Positions 32,299-41,404 of a stretch of 64,000 nt of DNA are shown here, piece after piece. The DNA lies in assembly GCF_024707545.1 (NCBI RefSeq), contig NZ_CP062229.1:5065501-5129500 (forward strand), written 5' to 3'. Under the pieces are notes generated by a model, which made no database searches, was not told the DNA's origin, and was given only the letters and a program-made list of their open reading frames with translations. How positions within the stretch are numbered: position 1 is the stretch's first letter; the number at the start of each line of letters is the position of its first letter. Made by a program: the position numbers and the translations under genes. The stretch is from Mesorhizobium onobrychidis. Its GTDB lineage: Bacteria > Pseudomonadota > Alphaproteobacteria > Rhizobiales > Rhizobiaceae.

Positions 32299-33300
32299 TG
32301 TTTGATCCCGGACTTTAATGGCGCATCATTGCCGTCCGAATCAAAGGATGCGCTATGGGACAGGTTCTACACCGCCGCGCCACGACGACAGAGGCAGTCC
32401 GTCGAGCGATACAGCATAGTCAAGAGAGCCTGAGAGCGCTGGCCAAGCGCTACGGCATCGATCAGAAGACAGTTAGAAAGTGGAGGAACCGGATCTCGAC
32501 CGCCGATCTTCCCACCGGCCCGAAGAAACCAAGATCGACAGTGCTGTCGCTCGAAGAGGAAGCGGTGATCGTCGCCTTTCGCAAGCACACGTTGCTGGCG
32601 CTGGATGATTGTCTCTATGCCCTACAGCCCTCGATCCCGCATCTGACGCGCTCGTCGTTGCATCGCTGCCTTCAGCGCCATGGCATTTCGCGGCTGCCGC
32701 AGGTGGACGCCGACAAGCCGGCCAGGAAGAAGTTCAACGCCTATCCGCTCGGCTATTTCCATATCGACCTCGCCGAGGTGCAGACCGCCGAGGGCAAGCT
32801 GCGCCTTTTCTTGGCCATCGATCGGACGTCGAAATTCGCCTATGCGGAATTGCACCCGACGGCGGGCAAGATGGCGGTGGCCCAATTCCTTCGCAACCTG
32901 ATCGCGACCGTGCCCTATGCCATCCATACCATTCTGACCGACAACGGCATTCAGTTCGCCAACCGGACCTGCGACCGGCATGCCCTTCAGCACATCTTCG
33001 ACGGCATCTGCGACGAACATGGCATCGAGCACCGGCTCACAAAGATCAACCATCCCTGGACGAACGGCCAGGTCGAGCGGATGAATCGGACCATCAAGGA
33101 CGCCACCGTCAAGCGCTTCCACTATGACGATCACGAGCAACTGCGTCGGCATCTCGCCGACTTCATCTTAGCTTACAATTTCGCGCGCCGGCTTAAGACC
33201 CTCAAGGGCCTCACGCCCCACGAATTCATCTGCAAAATCTGGGCAAAAGAGCCCGAACGGTTCCGACTCGATCCCACCCATCAAATGCCGGGACTAAACA
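32299..33300 (+). mobile_element. IS481-family insertion sequence, 1002 bp, with 6-bp target duplication
   Basis: The ends are imperfect inverted repeats (TGTTTGATCCCGGACTTTAA; other end TGTTTAGTCCCGGCATTTGA), matching at about 18 of the first 23 positions. The flanks carry the direct repeat CCTAGA at 32293-32298 and 33301-33306. That equals NCTAGN, the target preference described for IS481 itself. The element is complete and encodes one transposase. It sits between the GST and hxlR genes. Confidence 0.9.
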
Positions 33301-33305
33301 CCTAG
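32355..33305 (+). CDS. IS481-family transposase
   Basis: 316 residues. The N-terminal helix-turn-helix contains KRYGIDQKTVRKWRNR. The rve/DDE core has FHIDLAEVQ (first Asp), TILTDNGIQFANR (second Asp), and TNGQVERMNRTIKD (Glu). It catalyses cut and joining of the element's ends. The stop TAG (33303-33305) lies beyond the element's last base, in the duplicated target, and the final Thr codon spans the junction. The reading frame is intact, so the element may be active. Confidence 0.95.
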   Translation: MGQVLHRRATTTEAVRRAIQHSQESLRALAKRYGIDQKTVRKWRNRISTADLPTGPKKPRSTVLSLEEEAVIVAFRKHTLLALDDCLYALQPSIPHLTRSSLHRCLQRHGISRLPQVDADKPARKKFNAYPLGYFHIDLAEVQTAEGKLRLFLAIDRTSKFAYAELHPTAGKMAVAQFLRNLIATVPYAIHTILTDNGIQFANRTCDRHALQHIFDGICDEHGIEHRLTKINHPWTNGQVERMNRTIKDATVKRFHYDDHEQLRRHLADFILAYNFARRLKTLKGLTPHEFICKIWAKEPERFRLDPTHQMPGLNT

Positions 33306-33357
33306 ACGCTGGTCGCTCCATGTAAATTACGCACTATTCTGTAACCAGGGAGCTGCC

Positions 33358-33723
33358 ATGAAAGATGTCGTCTCACGCTGCCCGATCGAAGAGACCATGC
33401 GTGTGCTCAGCGGTCGCTGGCCCACCTTGCTGCTCTACTATCTCAAGGACGGGACCAAGCGCTTCAGCGACCTGAGGCGTGACAACCCGACCGTGTCGCA
33501 CCGCATTCTGGCGCTGGAACTGCGCAAGCTGGAGGAGGCCGGAATTGTGCGGCGAACGGCGCATGCCGGCTATCCGCTACGCGTGGACTACGACCTCACA
33601 GCGCCCGGCCTGAAGCTTGTGCCGCTCATCGACGCCCTGGGCGACTGGTGGGAAGATACCGAGGACGATCGGGCCGGCCGGGTCTCATCGACGCCGGAAA
33701 CCAAGCTCGTGAACGCGGCCTAG
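33358..33723 (+). CDS. HxlR-family transcriptional regulator
   Basis: 121 residues, usual HxlR length, with AGGGAGCTGCC before the ATG. Signature residues: CPIEETMRVLSGRWPTLLLY, GTKRFSDLRRDNPTVSHRIL, LRKLEEAGIVRR. These are dimeric winged-helix proteins that respond to electrophiles or redox stress, often through the conserved N-terminal Cys. It probably regulated the divergent GST gene before the IS481 insertion. A damaged copy of its C-terminal coding region lies at 40851-41040. Confidence 0.92.
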   Translation: MKDVVSRCPIEETMRVLSGRWPTLLLYYLKDGTKRFSDLRRDNPTVSHRILALELRKLEEAGIVRRTAHAGYPLRVDYDLTAPGLKLVPLIDALGDWWEDTEDDRAGRVSSTPETKLVNAA

Positions 33724-34020
33724 CCAGTGGTGAAAATCTGACGCCTACTGCCCGAGGCTGGACAACCGCTCTGGGTCGGATGCCGTCCGGCCGATTATCG
33801 GAATGCGCGGGTAGCGCCAGAAGCCGTCATTGCCGAGCGGATACTCTAACGTCGCGTTCTGGGCCGAGAGCGCACGGGCAGCTTTAGGCACTCTAGGTGC
33901 TGAAGCGGACATTTGCGCCGCGGCCTGGTCATCCCTGAAAATCTCATAGCTGGAATCCAGCATAACCATCCGTAGCGAAGCGGAGGTAACGCTGTCCGCT
34001 CGGCCGGAATGCAATAGGAC
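33724..34020. other. Intergenic region shared in part with 40970-41060
   Basis: It contains GTGAAAATCTGACG and CCCGAGGCTGGACAACCGCT, which recur at 40975-41060 after the hxlR remnant. The similarity shows that a whole hxlR 3' segment was copied, not the coding part alone. No gene is seen. Confidence 0.6.
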
Positions 34021-34917
34021 TTATCCGCGCGAAGTCAGCCAGACACCCACTAGCGTCACAGCCAAGCCCAGCAACATTGCTGGTGTGAGTGGCTCCGAGA
34101 ATAGCATCCAGGCCCAGAGCATCGTGACGGGCGGGCTCAGGTAAATAGCGGCGCTGACTTTGACTACGGGAAACATGTGCAGCATGGTGTAGTACACGGA
34201 GTATGCGGCGAAGGTGGCGATCAGCACGAGCCAAACCATCCCGATGGCGAACTCGCGGGTCATCGGCGGTGCCAGCCCGCCCTGTGCCAGTCCACAGATG
34301 CCGAATAGAACCGCACCGGTCAGCGTGTGGATACAGAGGCTCTGGTGAACGGGCATGTGCAGCGACTCCTGACCCCTGCGAAGCACGGCGGCAAGGGCGA
34401 ACACCATCATGGAGCCGATGGTTAGCGCGTAAGCCCACAAGGGGGCGGTTCCGAAGTTCAAGCTGTCGAAGGAAACTATCAGCACTCCGGTCACGGCAAT
34501 CGCCGTGCCCATCCACTGCCGTCCGGTGAGCCGCTCGCCCAGAATAGGTTGTGACATAGAGGCGATTGCCAGGGGCACAAGATCGGAGATCAGCGCGACC
34601 AGCCCGGTCGGGACCCGTTGCTCGATCGCAAGCGCGAAACCGCCCAGGTAGATGAATACCGCCATTACACCGAACCCAACCTGGGACGTCACGGCGCGCA
34701 AGTGCATCCTTGGTCCGAACGCCAAGGCGAAAGGAAGGAGGAGGATCCCCGAGAGCAGCGTGCGCCAAAACAGTAATACGGCCACGCTGGCCTCTTCGCT
34801 CGCGTATCTGATGCCGACGAAACCCGAACTCCAGCCGATCACGAGCAACGCCGCCATCAGCGGCCAAAGGAGGCGGGATCGGGTCACAGCCGTCGGGAAA
34901 ATGGCAAGGGCGGTCAT
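34021..34917 (-). CDS. EamA/DMT-family exporter
   Basis: 298 residues from ATG 34917; an upstream in-frame codon at 35061 would add 48 residues with no similarity and is not used. Ten membrane segments in two EamA halves are evident (LMAALLVIGWSSGFVGIRYA, FGVMAVFIYLGGFALAIEQR, then GTAIAVTGVLIVSFDSL and the second half ending LLGLAVTLVGVWLTSRG). DMT exporters usually expel amino acids, nucleotides or drugs. It is divergent from a LysR gene, its probable regulator. Confidence 0.9.
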   Translation of the reverse strand: MTALAIFPTAVTRSRLLWPLMAALLVIGWSSGFVGIRYASEEASVAVLLFWRTLLSGILLLPFALAFGPRMHLRAVTSQVGFGVMAVFIYLGGFALAIEQRVPTGLVALISDLVPLAIASMSQPILGERLTGRQWMGTAIAVTGVLIVSFDSLNFGTAPLWAYALTIGSMMVFALAAVLRRGQESLHMPVHQSLCIHTLTGAVLFGICGLAQGGLAPPMTREFAIGMVWLVLIATFAAYSVYYTMLHMFPVVKVSAAIYLSPPVTMLWAWMLFSEPLTPAMLLGLAVTLVGVWLTSRG

Positions 34918-35025
34918 CAAATGCCTGCTTGATATTTCGGCTCCGGAATAACGCCCTCCCGGCAACAGCGCACATGACAAATTTCGATTGAGAGATGACT
35001 TTGCTGCAATTAAGTTATTCAATGC

Positions 35026-35042
35026 TTGCCAATTGTATGCAA
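35026..35042. promoter_or_regulatory. Candidate LysR box TTGC-N9-GCAA
   Basis: TTGC (35026-35029) and GCAA (35039-35042) fit the T-N11-A dyad typical of LysR operators. It lies in the 167-bp A/T-rich region between the divergent EamA and LysR genes, 43 bases before the LysR start. Confidence 0.5.
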
Positions 35043-35084
35043 TCATATCATTTGGTTTCATAACCCAACAAAGTGAAGGCGAAG

Positions 35085-35972
35085 ATGTCGGAAATCATCA
35101 GCAGGCGGCTCGACATCGATTCCCTACGCGCACTGCGCGCCATCGAGCTGCACAGAGGAGTCACACGGGCGGCTGAAGCGCTCGGTCTCACGCAGTCCGC
35201 GGTGAGCCACAAGGTCAAGCGTCTGGAAGTCAGCCTTGGCTATGACCTCCTGGATCGACGGCCCGGCGGCGGTATGTTTACCTCTGAAGGCAATGGTCTC
35301 CTTAAGTACGCCGCGAAGATATTGAACCTACACGATGAGGCGCTGGTGAGCCTCGCGAAGTCGGACTTGGCAGGCCGAATCCTGCTGGGCTTCACGGAGG
35401 ACACGACATGCTCGGACCTGTCGCGAATCCTCGGGCGCTTCCGGCGCCTGCACCCGCAGGTCGCAGTCAGAACGAAGGTTCGCATGAGCCTGGTGCTGCG
35501 GTCGATGCTCGAGCGCGGCGAACTGGACGTCGCCATAGTGCAGGTATTTGCCCATGAGGTTCGGCCGACCGACGTCGTGCTGTTTCGCGAGGACCTGCAT
35601 TGGGTCAAGTCTCGCGAGCTATCGTTGGACACTGAAGGTTCTGTCCCGTTCCTCTCCTTCGACGACTGCTTCTACCGACGTTGGGCACTCGACATTGGGC
35701 AAGATGGGGGAGCGGACCTCGAAACCGTGTTCGAATGCTCGAGCGCTGCAGGCATCGTTGCCGCGGTGACTGCCGGACTGGGCGTTGCGCTTCTCAGCGA
35801 CCGCCATCTGCGTCTGGACATGGAGATCATCGATACCCGGCTGCCCGCGCCTCCGGCGCTTGCCTATGTGGTGCGGCGAGCGAGGAAGACGAGGAACCCA
35901 GCACTGGAGAGTCTGATCTCCGAGATCGAAACCGAGGTCAGCCGATACGGCAGATTAGCTATGGCCGTCTGA
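35085..35972 (+). CDS. LysR-family transcriptional regulator
   Basis: 295 residues from ATG 35085 (GTGAAGGCGAAG upstream); GTG 35073 is possible. The winged helix is LDIDSLRALRAIELHRGVTR then LTQSAVSHKVKRLE. The effector domain has LLGFTEDTTCSDLSRIL and AGIVAAVTAGLGVALLSDRH. It is divergent from the EamA exporter and probably activates it on sensing the exported compound, as LysR/DMT pairs commonly do. Inducer unknown. Confidence 0.92.
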   Translation: MSEIISRRLDIDSLRALRAIELHRGVTRAAEALGLTQSAVSHKVKRLEVSLGYDLLDRRPGGGMFTSEGNGLLKYAAKILNLHDEALVSLAKSDLAGRILLGFTEDTTCSDLSRILGRFRRLHPQVAVRTKVRMSLVLRSMLERGELDVAIVQVFAHEVRPTDVVLFREDLHWVKSRELSLDTEGSVPFLSFDDCFYRRWALDIGQDGGADLETVFECSSAAGIVAAVTAGLGVALLSDRHLRLDMEIIDTRLPAPPALAYVVRRARKTRNPALESLISEIETEVSRYGRLAMAV

Positions 35973-36390
35973 TATCTGCTGCTAGGCTGACATCAATTCT
36001 ACGACCGGCGCTTATTACATAGCGCTCGCTCCGAACCGGAGCTTTTGGGCCGGAAGCGGAACGTCCGCTTTCGGGATGATGGGCTAGAAAGCCGACCTTT
36101 CATCCAGGGTAGTGCCGACCGCTTTGCGCCAGAAGCTGGCCTCCGTGATTTCATGTCCAAATATCGCGTTTCAGATCGGATACCTGAAGAACGCCGTTGG
36201 CGAGGGTAGCGACGGCATCGACAACGATGGACACAGCGAAGTCGACATCGACACAGGACGGCTTCGGCCGCCCCTGCCCCACGTTTGATGGCAACGGATG
36301 ACGTTCAGGGCTCTGTTGCACGGCGGCGACGAGCCCGACACGATGTCGCAGGCGAATCCACGCGACGGGCACCAAGGGCCGTCCCCGACT
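35973..36390. other. Intergenic region, no gene seen
   Basis: 418 bases. A segment near 36047-36090 (GCCGGAAGCGGAACGTCCGC, TTTCGGGATGATGGGCTAGA) resembles sequence left near 40780-40800, suggesting old shared repeats or decayed DNA. Short open frames lack ribosome sites. Confidence 0.5.
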
Positions 36391-36678
36391 CTATGTTCCC
36401 TTCACGATTCTCGGCTTAATTGGTCGGCGGGATTGAGCCGCACTCTCAAGGGCCAAGGCCAGCCGCTTCTCGTCTTCGATGGCGCGATCGACTGCCTCGA
36501 TTTCCTCTTGGAGCTCCTTTAGCTCGGCTCCGTAGCTGGAGCCGTCGCTGTCCCCGATCTGAAAGCCACTTGCCCGCATTGCGTCGCGGGTATGGTGCAC
36601 GTTACGGACTCCTTCGCGTCGAGTCGCGACCAGGATTTCCCTGAACTCTCCAAGACGTTCAACGTGATTGCGAGTCAT
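36391..36678 (-). CDS. Hypothetical coiled-coil protein, 95 residues
   Basis: The ATG at 36678 has a strong site (AGGAGAACGCA). The protein starts MTRNHVERLGEFREILVATR, and its second half (ELKELQEEIEAVDRAIEDEK) should form a coiled coil, followed by a basic tail (SRRPIKPRIVKGT). No signal or membrane segment is present. I do not recognise the family. It stands between two empty regions. Confidence 0.6.
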   Translation of the reverse strand: MTRNHVERLGEFREILVATRREGVRNVHHTRDAMRASGFQIGDSDGSSYGAELKELQEEIEAVDRAIEDEKRLALALESAAQSRRPIKPRIVKGT

Positions 36679-37070
36679 TGCGTTCTCCTATTTCGTCGTC
36701 ATCGGCGCTGACGGCGATTCAGCACGGCTAAAACTTACGGCGCAGAAGGTTTAAGCGACTCTAAGAGATACGCTCGACAAAGCATGAATGCGGAAGCTCA
36801 AATTTGAGCGTCTTGCAATAAAGTGGAGCGCGGGAGGAGGAAATTGGCTTGGGACCCGACCGATCACCGACCAGGTGCTAGACTCTTCGGCCGAGCGCGT
36901 CTGCTGCTCGGCGCGCTTGCTGGTCCATCCAGCTGCCGGTTCTGGATCGCGGGGGTCCGTTTCTGAGCGCACAGCGACGCTGGTCTCAATGTCCGATAAG
37001 CGGCGCATTGCAGCCATGCCGCCGTCGCGTGTGAGACTCTGCTTCGGGTCACAAGCAGAACAGCAGCCCC
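36679..37070. other. Intergenic region, no gene seen
   Basis: 392 bases with only short frames that lack ribosome sites. No recognised repeat or hairpin. Confidence 0.5.
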
Positions 37071-37583
37071 CTACGGCTCGTCCCTCTCATCGCGCAAATT
37101 AGACACAACGCGGCGGTTCTGCGACCTGCAGGCGGTGTCGGGGCAGTCGCGGACGAGCCTGTCCTTGCCGTAGCCCTTGGCCCACATGCGGTTGCGGTCT
37201 ATGCCGCCGGCGGCGAGGTAGTCCATCACCGCATCGGCGCGCTGCTGCGACAGCGCCGTTTCACTTGCGCCGGGATCGTCGGCGAAACCCTGCAGCTTGA
37301 GCAGCCAGCGCGGATGCTTTGCTAACCAGGCGATCTGGGTGTCGAGGGTGGCCTTGGCGACAGAATCGAGCGCGGCCGAACCTTGCGTGAAATAGGTGCG
37401 GCGGCCGACATTGAGGATAAAATCCTCCTCGCTGCCCGGCTGCACGTTCTGGAAGCCGGCAACCTCGGTGTTGGTGATGTCGGGCGTGGAAGGGGCCAGC
37501 GTGTTGCTGGTCGAGCAGGATGCGGCCAGCACCAGCAGGCCGGCGGCGAGCAGCCGGCGCGTGTTTTCAATCATGCGGTTCAT
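37071..37583 (-). CDS. OmpA-domain lipoprotein (Pal-like)
   Basis: 170 residues from ATG 37583. The lipobox is LLVLAASCSTS (Cys23). The OmpA C-terminal-like peptidoglycan-binding domain is seen in VGRRTYFTQGSAALDSVAKA, LKLQGFADDPG, ALSQQRADAVMDYLAAGGID, and SQNRRVVSN near the end. It probably anchors the outer membrane to the cell wall. The gene starts ten bases after the L,D-transpeptidase gene, so the two are co-transcribed. The match between a wall-binding lipoprotein and a wall cross-linking enzyme supports a joint envelope role. Confidence 0.88.
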   Translation of the reverse strand: MNRMIENTRRLLAAGLLVLAASCSTSNTLAPSTPDITNTEVAGFQNVQPGSEEDFILNVGRRTYFTQGSAALDSVAKATLDTQIAWLAKHPRWLLKLQGFADDPGASETALSQQRADAVMDYLAAGGIDRNRMWAKGYGKDRLVRDCPDTACRSQNRRVVSNLRDERDEP

Positions 37584-37593
37584 GAGGCGCCAA

Positions 37594-38253
37594 TCATTCG
37601 ACAGTGGTGGAAGCGGGCGCCTGGTCGGCGATGTGCGGCAGGACCTGCACCGCGGTGCCGATCGGGCAGCGCTGGTAGAGGTCGATGATGTCTTCCGGGA
37701 ACATGCGGATGCAGCCGCTGGAAGCGTCGGTGCCGATGCTCCATGGCTCCAGCGTGCCATGCAGGCGGTAGCCGGTGTCGGCGCCGTTGCGGTGCAGATA
37801 GAGCGCGCGCGGCCCGAGCGGATTGTTGGACGCGCCGCCTGCGACCATGTGCGGTAGGTCCGGCTTGCGCTTACGCATTTCGGGGGGCGGGACCCATTGC
37901 GGCCACAGCGCGCGGCGGTCGATCGTCGCGCGGCCGTACCATTTGAAGCCGTCCTTGCCGACGCCGACGCCGTAGCGGATGGCGGTCTTGTTTTCCATGA
38001 TGACGTAGAGGAAGTGGTGGCGGGTATCGACCACGACGGTGCCGACCGGCTCGCTGCTGAAATACTTGACGATCTGGCGATGCCATCTCTTGTCGATCTT
38101 GGCGAAGTTGGTCTTGCGATAGACAAAATTGTTGTCGCTGGCGGTACCGGCGAAAAAGGATTTTGCCGCCGCGGCTTGAGCAATATTGCTGGTTGCACCC
38201 ACCGCCACCAGCGCCAGGCCGCCGAGCACGACACCCCTGCGTGATAAAACCAT
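37594..38253 (-). CDS. L,D-transpeptidase (YkuD domain)
   Basis: 219 residues from ATG 38253 (GGGGGGAATATTGCCG upstream). A Tat-like or Sec signal is present (MVLSRRGVVLGGLALVAVGA). The YkuD active site is complete: His165 in YRLHGTLEPWSIG and Cys181 in DASSGCIRMFPEDIIDLY. These enzymes cross-link peptidoglycan by 3-3 bonds or attach lipoproteins to it in the periplasm. The OmpA lipoprotein encoded next is a plausible partner or substrate. Confidence 0.93.
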   Translation of the reverse strand: MVLSRRGVVLGGLALVAVGATSNIAQAAAAKSFFAGTASDNNFVYRKTNFAKIDKRWHRQIVKYFSSEPVGTVVVDTRHHFLYVIMENKTAIRYGVGVGKDGFKWYGRATIDRRALWPQWVPPPEMRKRKPDLPHMVAGGASNNPLGPRALYLHRNGADTGYRLHGTLEPWSIGTDASSGCIRMFPEDIIDLYQRCPIGTAVQVLPHIADQAPASTTVE

Positions 38254-38526
38254 CGGCAATATTCCCCCCCATGCCAAAGCCTGGCGGACCATAGTTGAGA
38301 ATTACTTCGCCTCAAAGTGGAAAATGCTGCGTTGCTTCAGTCCGCCGTGTCCGGACATTCGGCAATTTGGCGGCGAGTGACCGAATTGTGACAATCTTGC
38401 CGAGGACGAACGTCTAACCTAAACCCCATCCAGGACCTTAACCAAATTGGCGCGACTGTTTGGGACCGGGCGTAGTTGCGACATTTGCCCTATCCGGACG
38501 TGTGAGCAATGCCGTGGGCAACCGTG

Positions 38527-39585
38527 ATGCGTGCATTTTTTCGTTCGGTTGCTGCGATGATCGTGATGTCCGGCGTGGCAGGTTGCACCAGCATTTCTTA
38601 CTACGCACAATCCTTGAAGGGTCACGTGGAGATCATGGCGGCGCGCCAGGATGTCGAAGAGCTGATCGACGATCCTTCGATTCCTGGGACATTACGCGCT
38701 CGAATGGCATCGGCGAGCGCCATCCGACAGTTTGCGATAGATGAACTAGCGCTGCCGGACAACAATAGCTACCGCAGCTATGTTAACGTTGGTCGGGACG
38801 CGGTGACATGGGCCATCTTCGCCGCGCCGGAATTCTCGCTGACGCCACGAACATGGTGCTTTGCGGTGTTCGGATGCGTTCCGTACCGAGGATACTTCTC
38901 CAAAAGGTCTGCGATTGAAACCGCTGTCGAACTTCAGAGACAGGGCCTGGACGTCTATGTGACGGGCATCACTGCATATTCCACGCTTGGCTGGTCAAGT
39001 GACCCGCTGCTAAGCACGATGCTCAGCCAAGATGAAACGTATCTTGCAGGGCTGGTGTTCCACGAGCTGGCTCACCAACGCGTCTATGTGAAGGACGATT
39101 CCGCATTCAACGAGGCATTCGCTGTCGCCGTCGAAACAACCGGCGTGAGAAAATGGCTGCGCGCGGCTGGCGATACCGGCGAATTGCGCCGTTACAAAGC
39201 CGACCGAAAGCGCAGGACCGAATTTCTTGCGCTGGTGTCGCACACCCGAGACGAGCTAGCGCACGTCTATGACGACTCCAATACCTCGGACCAGAAGCGG
39301 GCCGCAAAGACAGCCGCGATCGAACGGCTGCGGATGCGCTACCGAGAGATGCGCGACAGTCGCTGGCGTGGCTACCGGGGATACGATGTCTGGTTCGATG
39401 CTCCGATTAACAACGCGAAGCTCGCCGCGACTTCCGTTTACGGTGATCAGGTGACGACGTTTCTCCGTTTGTTCGATTTGTGTTCGGGCGACTATCCAAG
39501 ATTCTACGCGTTGGTTCGACGGATCGGCGCGTTAGACAAATCTGACCGCGCCGAAGCGCTCAAGGCGGCAGATTCATGCGATTGA
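38527..39585 (+). CDS. Predicted aminopeptidase lipoprotein (COG4324 type)
   Basis: 352 residues from ATG 38527; an ATG at 38509 is in frame, and neither has a clear ribosome site. The lipobox is MIVMSGVAGC (Cys20). The zinc motif HELAHQ (His179, Glu180, His183) and a following Glu in NEAFA (Glu196) make an HExxH...E metal site. Other family marks are GCVPYRGYF and YDVWFDAPINNAKLA. It is probably a membrane-tethered periplasmic peptidase; the substrate is unknown. Base composition is slightly less GC-rich than the neighbours. Confidence 0.88.
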   Translation: MRAFFRSVAAMIVMSGVAGCTSISYYAQSLKGHVEIMAARQDVEELIDDPSIPGTLRARMASASAIRQFAIDELALPDNNSYRSYVNVGRDAVTWAIFAAPEFSLTPRTWCFAVFGCVPYRGYFSKRSAIETAVELQRQGLDVYVTGITAYSTLGWSSDPLLSTMLSQDETYLAGLVFHELAHQRVYVKDDSAFNEAFAVAVETTGVRKWLRAAGDTGELRRYKADRKRRTEFLALVSHTRDELAHVYDDSNTSDQKRAAKTAAIERLRMRYREMRDSRWRGYRGYDVWFDAPINNAKLAATSVYGDQVTTFLRLFDLCSGDYPRFYALVRRIGALDKSDRAEALKAADSCD

Positions 39586-39816
39586 TCCGGTCAAATCCGA
39601 AGGCCAGAAGCGGCGAATCGGTCGCTGATGTACTCGGCAGCCGGCGCAGGTGATTGAATTGACCATTTGTCGGCCGATTTCCTAGGTACTTTGACGTCGG
39701 CGGGGCCGGCAGCCGCATGTCGGCCTACAGAAGCCAAAAGCGGACTTGCCTGAACTCTCCGCGGGATCTTGGACCACAATGATTGCCGGCGCGCCGTGGC
39801 GCCCCAGCGTGCGCCC

Positions 39817-40050
39817 CTACGTGGCCGAAAACCTCACGCTCACGCCGCGCTGCCGAAAATAAGCCTGCATCAGCTTGCGGCCCGAACGGTTGTTCTGGAC
39901 AAGCCTGGTCGGATCGAACACCGCCTGTTCTATCCCCTCTCGCGTCAGCGCCGCTTTGAGCGCCGCGATATGTGCGTCGATGTCGGCATTGTTCGCCCGG
40001 AGTGATGCATAGATGCTGTCGGTCGCCTCGGCCACGGTCGGCTCGCTCAC
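39817..40050 (-). CDS. Hypothetical protein, 77 residues
   Basis: GTG 40050 after AAGGAGTACACCC gives a 77-residue product starting MSEPTVAEATDSIYASLRAN. It is mostly helical and basic at the end (SGRKLMQAYFRQRGVSVRFS). Starts further upstream have no ribosome site. No family recognised; neither signal nor membrane segment is present. The excellent Shine-Dalgarno and helical pattern argue for a real gene. Confidence 0.6.
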   Translation of the reverse strand: MSEPTVAEATDSIYASLRANNADIDAHIAALKAALTREGIEQAVFDPTRLVQNNRSGRKLMQAYFRQRGVSVRFSAT

Positions 40051-41404
40051 GGGTGTACTCCTTTGCCTATTCGGGCGGCGGCTTAGCACAGATCAGCGGC
40101 TTCGCCGATACCGATAATACGGCTAGATGGGCGGCAACAGTGTCCCTTGGGACTTAAAAGGGATGCCAATGATGCGCGCCTTGGAAGCCAACGGCTCGCC
40201 GCTTTCGGGCATCGGTGTCGCCCGTTGTGAACGGCCGATATGGGCGCGCATTACTGTCGCCTACCTGGGCCGGAACCAGACTCGCAGACTGTTTAAGCCC
40301 ATTGACTTCCGGAGGTCAGGCGCGCGACCCGGATCAGGATGGGGCCAGTTCGGTCGTAGTGGGCAGGCACAACGAAAAAATCTTGTTTCGCTGAATCAGC
40401 GCAGAAGTCCGTCACTCTCGAATTCGTCCCAGCCCTTCAGCTTCTGTCGTGACACCTCGTCCCGAGTGCTGTCAGGTGCAGACGCGGCCAAGCGTGGCGG
40501 CAGACAGGAGCGTCCACTCTTCGATTAACTTCGCAGCTGCATCCATTTTCTGGCGCGTGGGCGTGGGCCTTCGTTCTCCCATCAAGTCGGCTTCAACAAG
40601 TGTGGAATCAGCAAGCGCGGCTCCGGCACTAGCCTTCAACCATGCCTTCTTTTCCACGCGGCCTTGGCAGACGCATAGGCGTGATCCACCTCGGCCGCTT
40701 TCCGGCGCTGGCAAAAGATCGCAGCGCTCGGCCTTCGTCGGATCACCCGTTCCGCGTTCAGGGCGCCGGGTTCCCAAGGGATGTCCGCTTCGGGAGAGCG
40801 GCAACGCGGGCTTCAACGGCCGCTATCGGGGCGAACCAGTCATTCGCACCGCGTCGACTATGACCTCACGGCAGCGGGCCTCAAGCTTGTGCCGCTCATC
40901 GACGCCCTGGGCCCGGCCGGGCCTCATCGACGGCGGAAACGAGGCTCTTGGCGGCGGAATAAGCAGTGGGAAAATCTGATGGTTGGTGCCCGAGGCTGGA
41001 CAACCGCTTTGGGTGGGATTTGCCGTTCGGGCCGAATACCGGAGTAAGCGGGCAGCCAACTGCCGACGCTCTGCGCCGAGATCACGGCGAATAGGTAAAG
41101 CGAACGTACGACGCAAATCGTGGTACGAATCTCGTCTGGTGGGCCGTCGGGGACCAGAGAACTACGTCTACGCTATAGCCCTGCACGGCCCTCCTGAATC
41201 GCTAGGCCGGACACCAACTCCTTCCTGATTAGAGCGGTTAGAGCGCCACAGCGATGTCCTGGCCGCCGCTACAGAGCGTGACGATATCTCCGAGATTCCG
41301 TCGCGCTGATGCCCTGTATCGATCGACGATAACGGCTCTCGTGACGTTTTCTTTCCCATATGATTGTCTCTACATCGACAGATTTCCTGTCGATGCTAGG
41401 CAGC
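40051..41404. other. Decayed 1.35-kb region
   Basis: No intact gene. It includes a partial hxlR copy (40851-41040) and several open frames without ribosome sites; the longest, on the minus strand at 40472-40816, matches nothing I know. It appears to be accumulated remnants from past recombination. Confidence 0.6.
40851..41040 (+). pseudogene. Fragment of an hxlR gene
   Basis: Bases from 40851 repeat 33582 onward at high identity: CGCGT(C/G)GACTA(T/C)GACCTC, then AAGCTTGTGCCGCTCATCGA, then after the stop AAAATCTGA and GAGGCTGGACAACCGCT. About 30 bases are missing after GCCCTGGGC, which shifts the frame. Only the C-terminal third of the coding region is present. Confidence 0.8.

Noticed and set aside
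36751..37017. 88-codon minus-strand frame
   Set aside because: No ribosome site, no helix or domain pattern, and surrounding DNA looks decayed.
40472..40816. 114-codon minus-strand frame in the decayed region
   Set aside because: Its composition is coding-like in part, but it lacks a start signal and sits among remnants; it may be a fragment of a lost gene.
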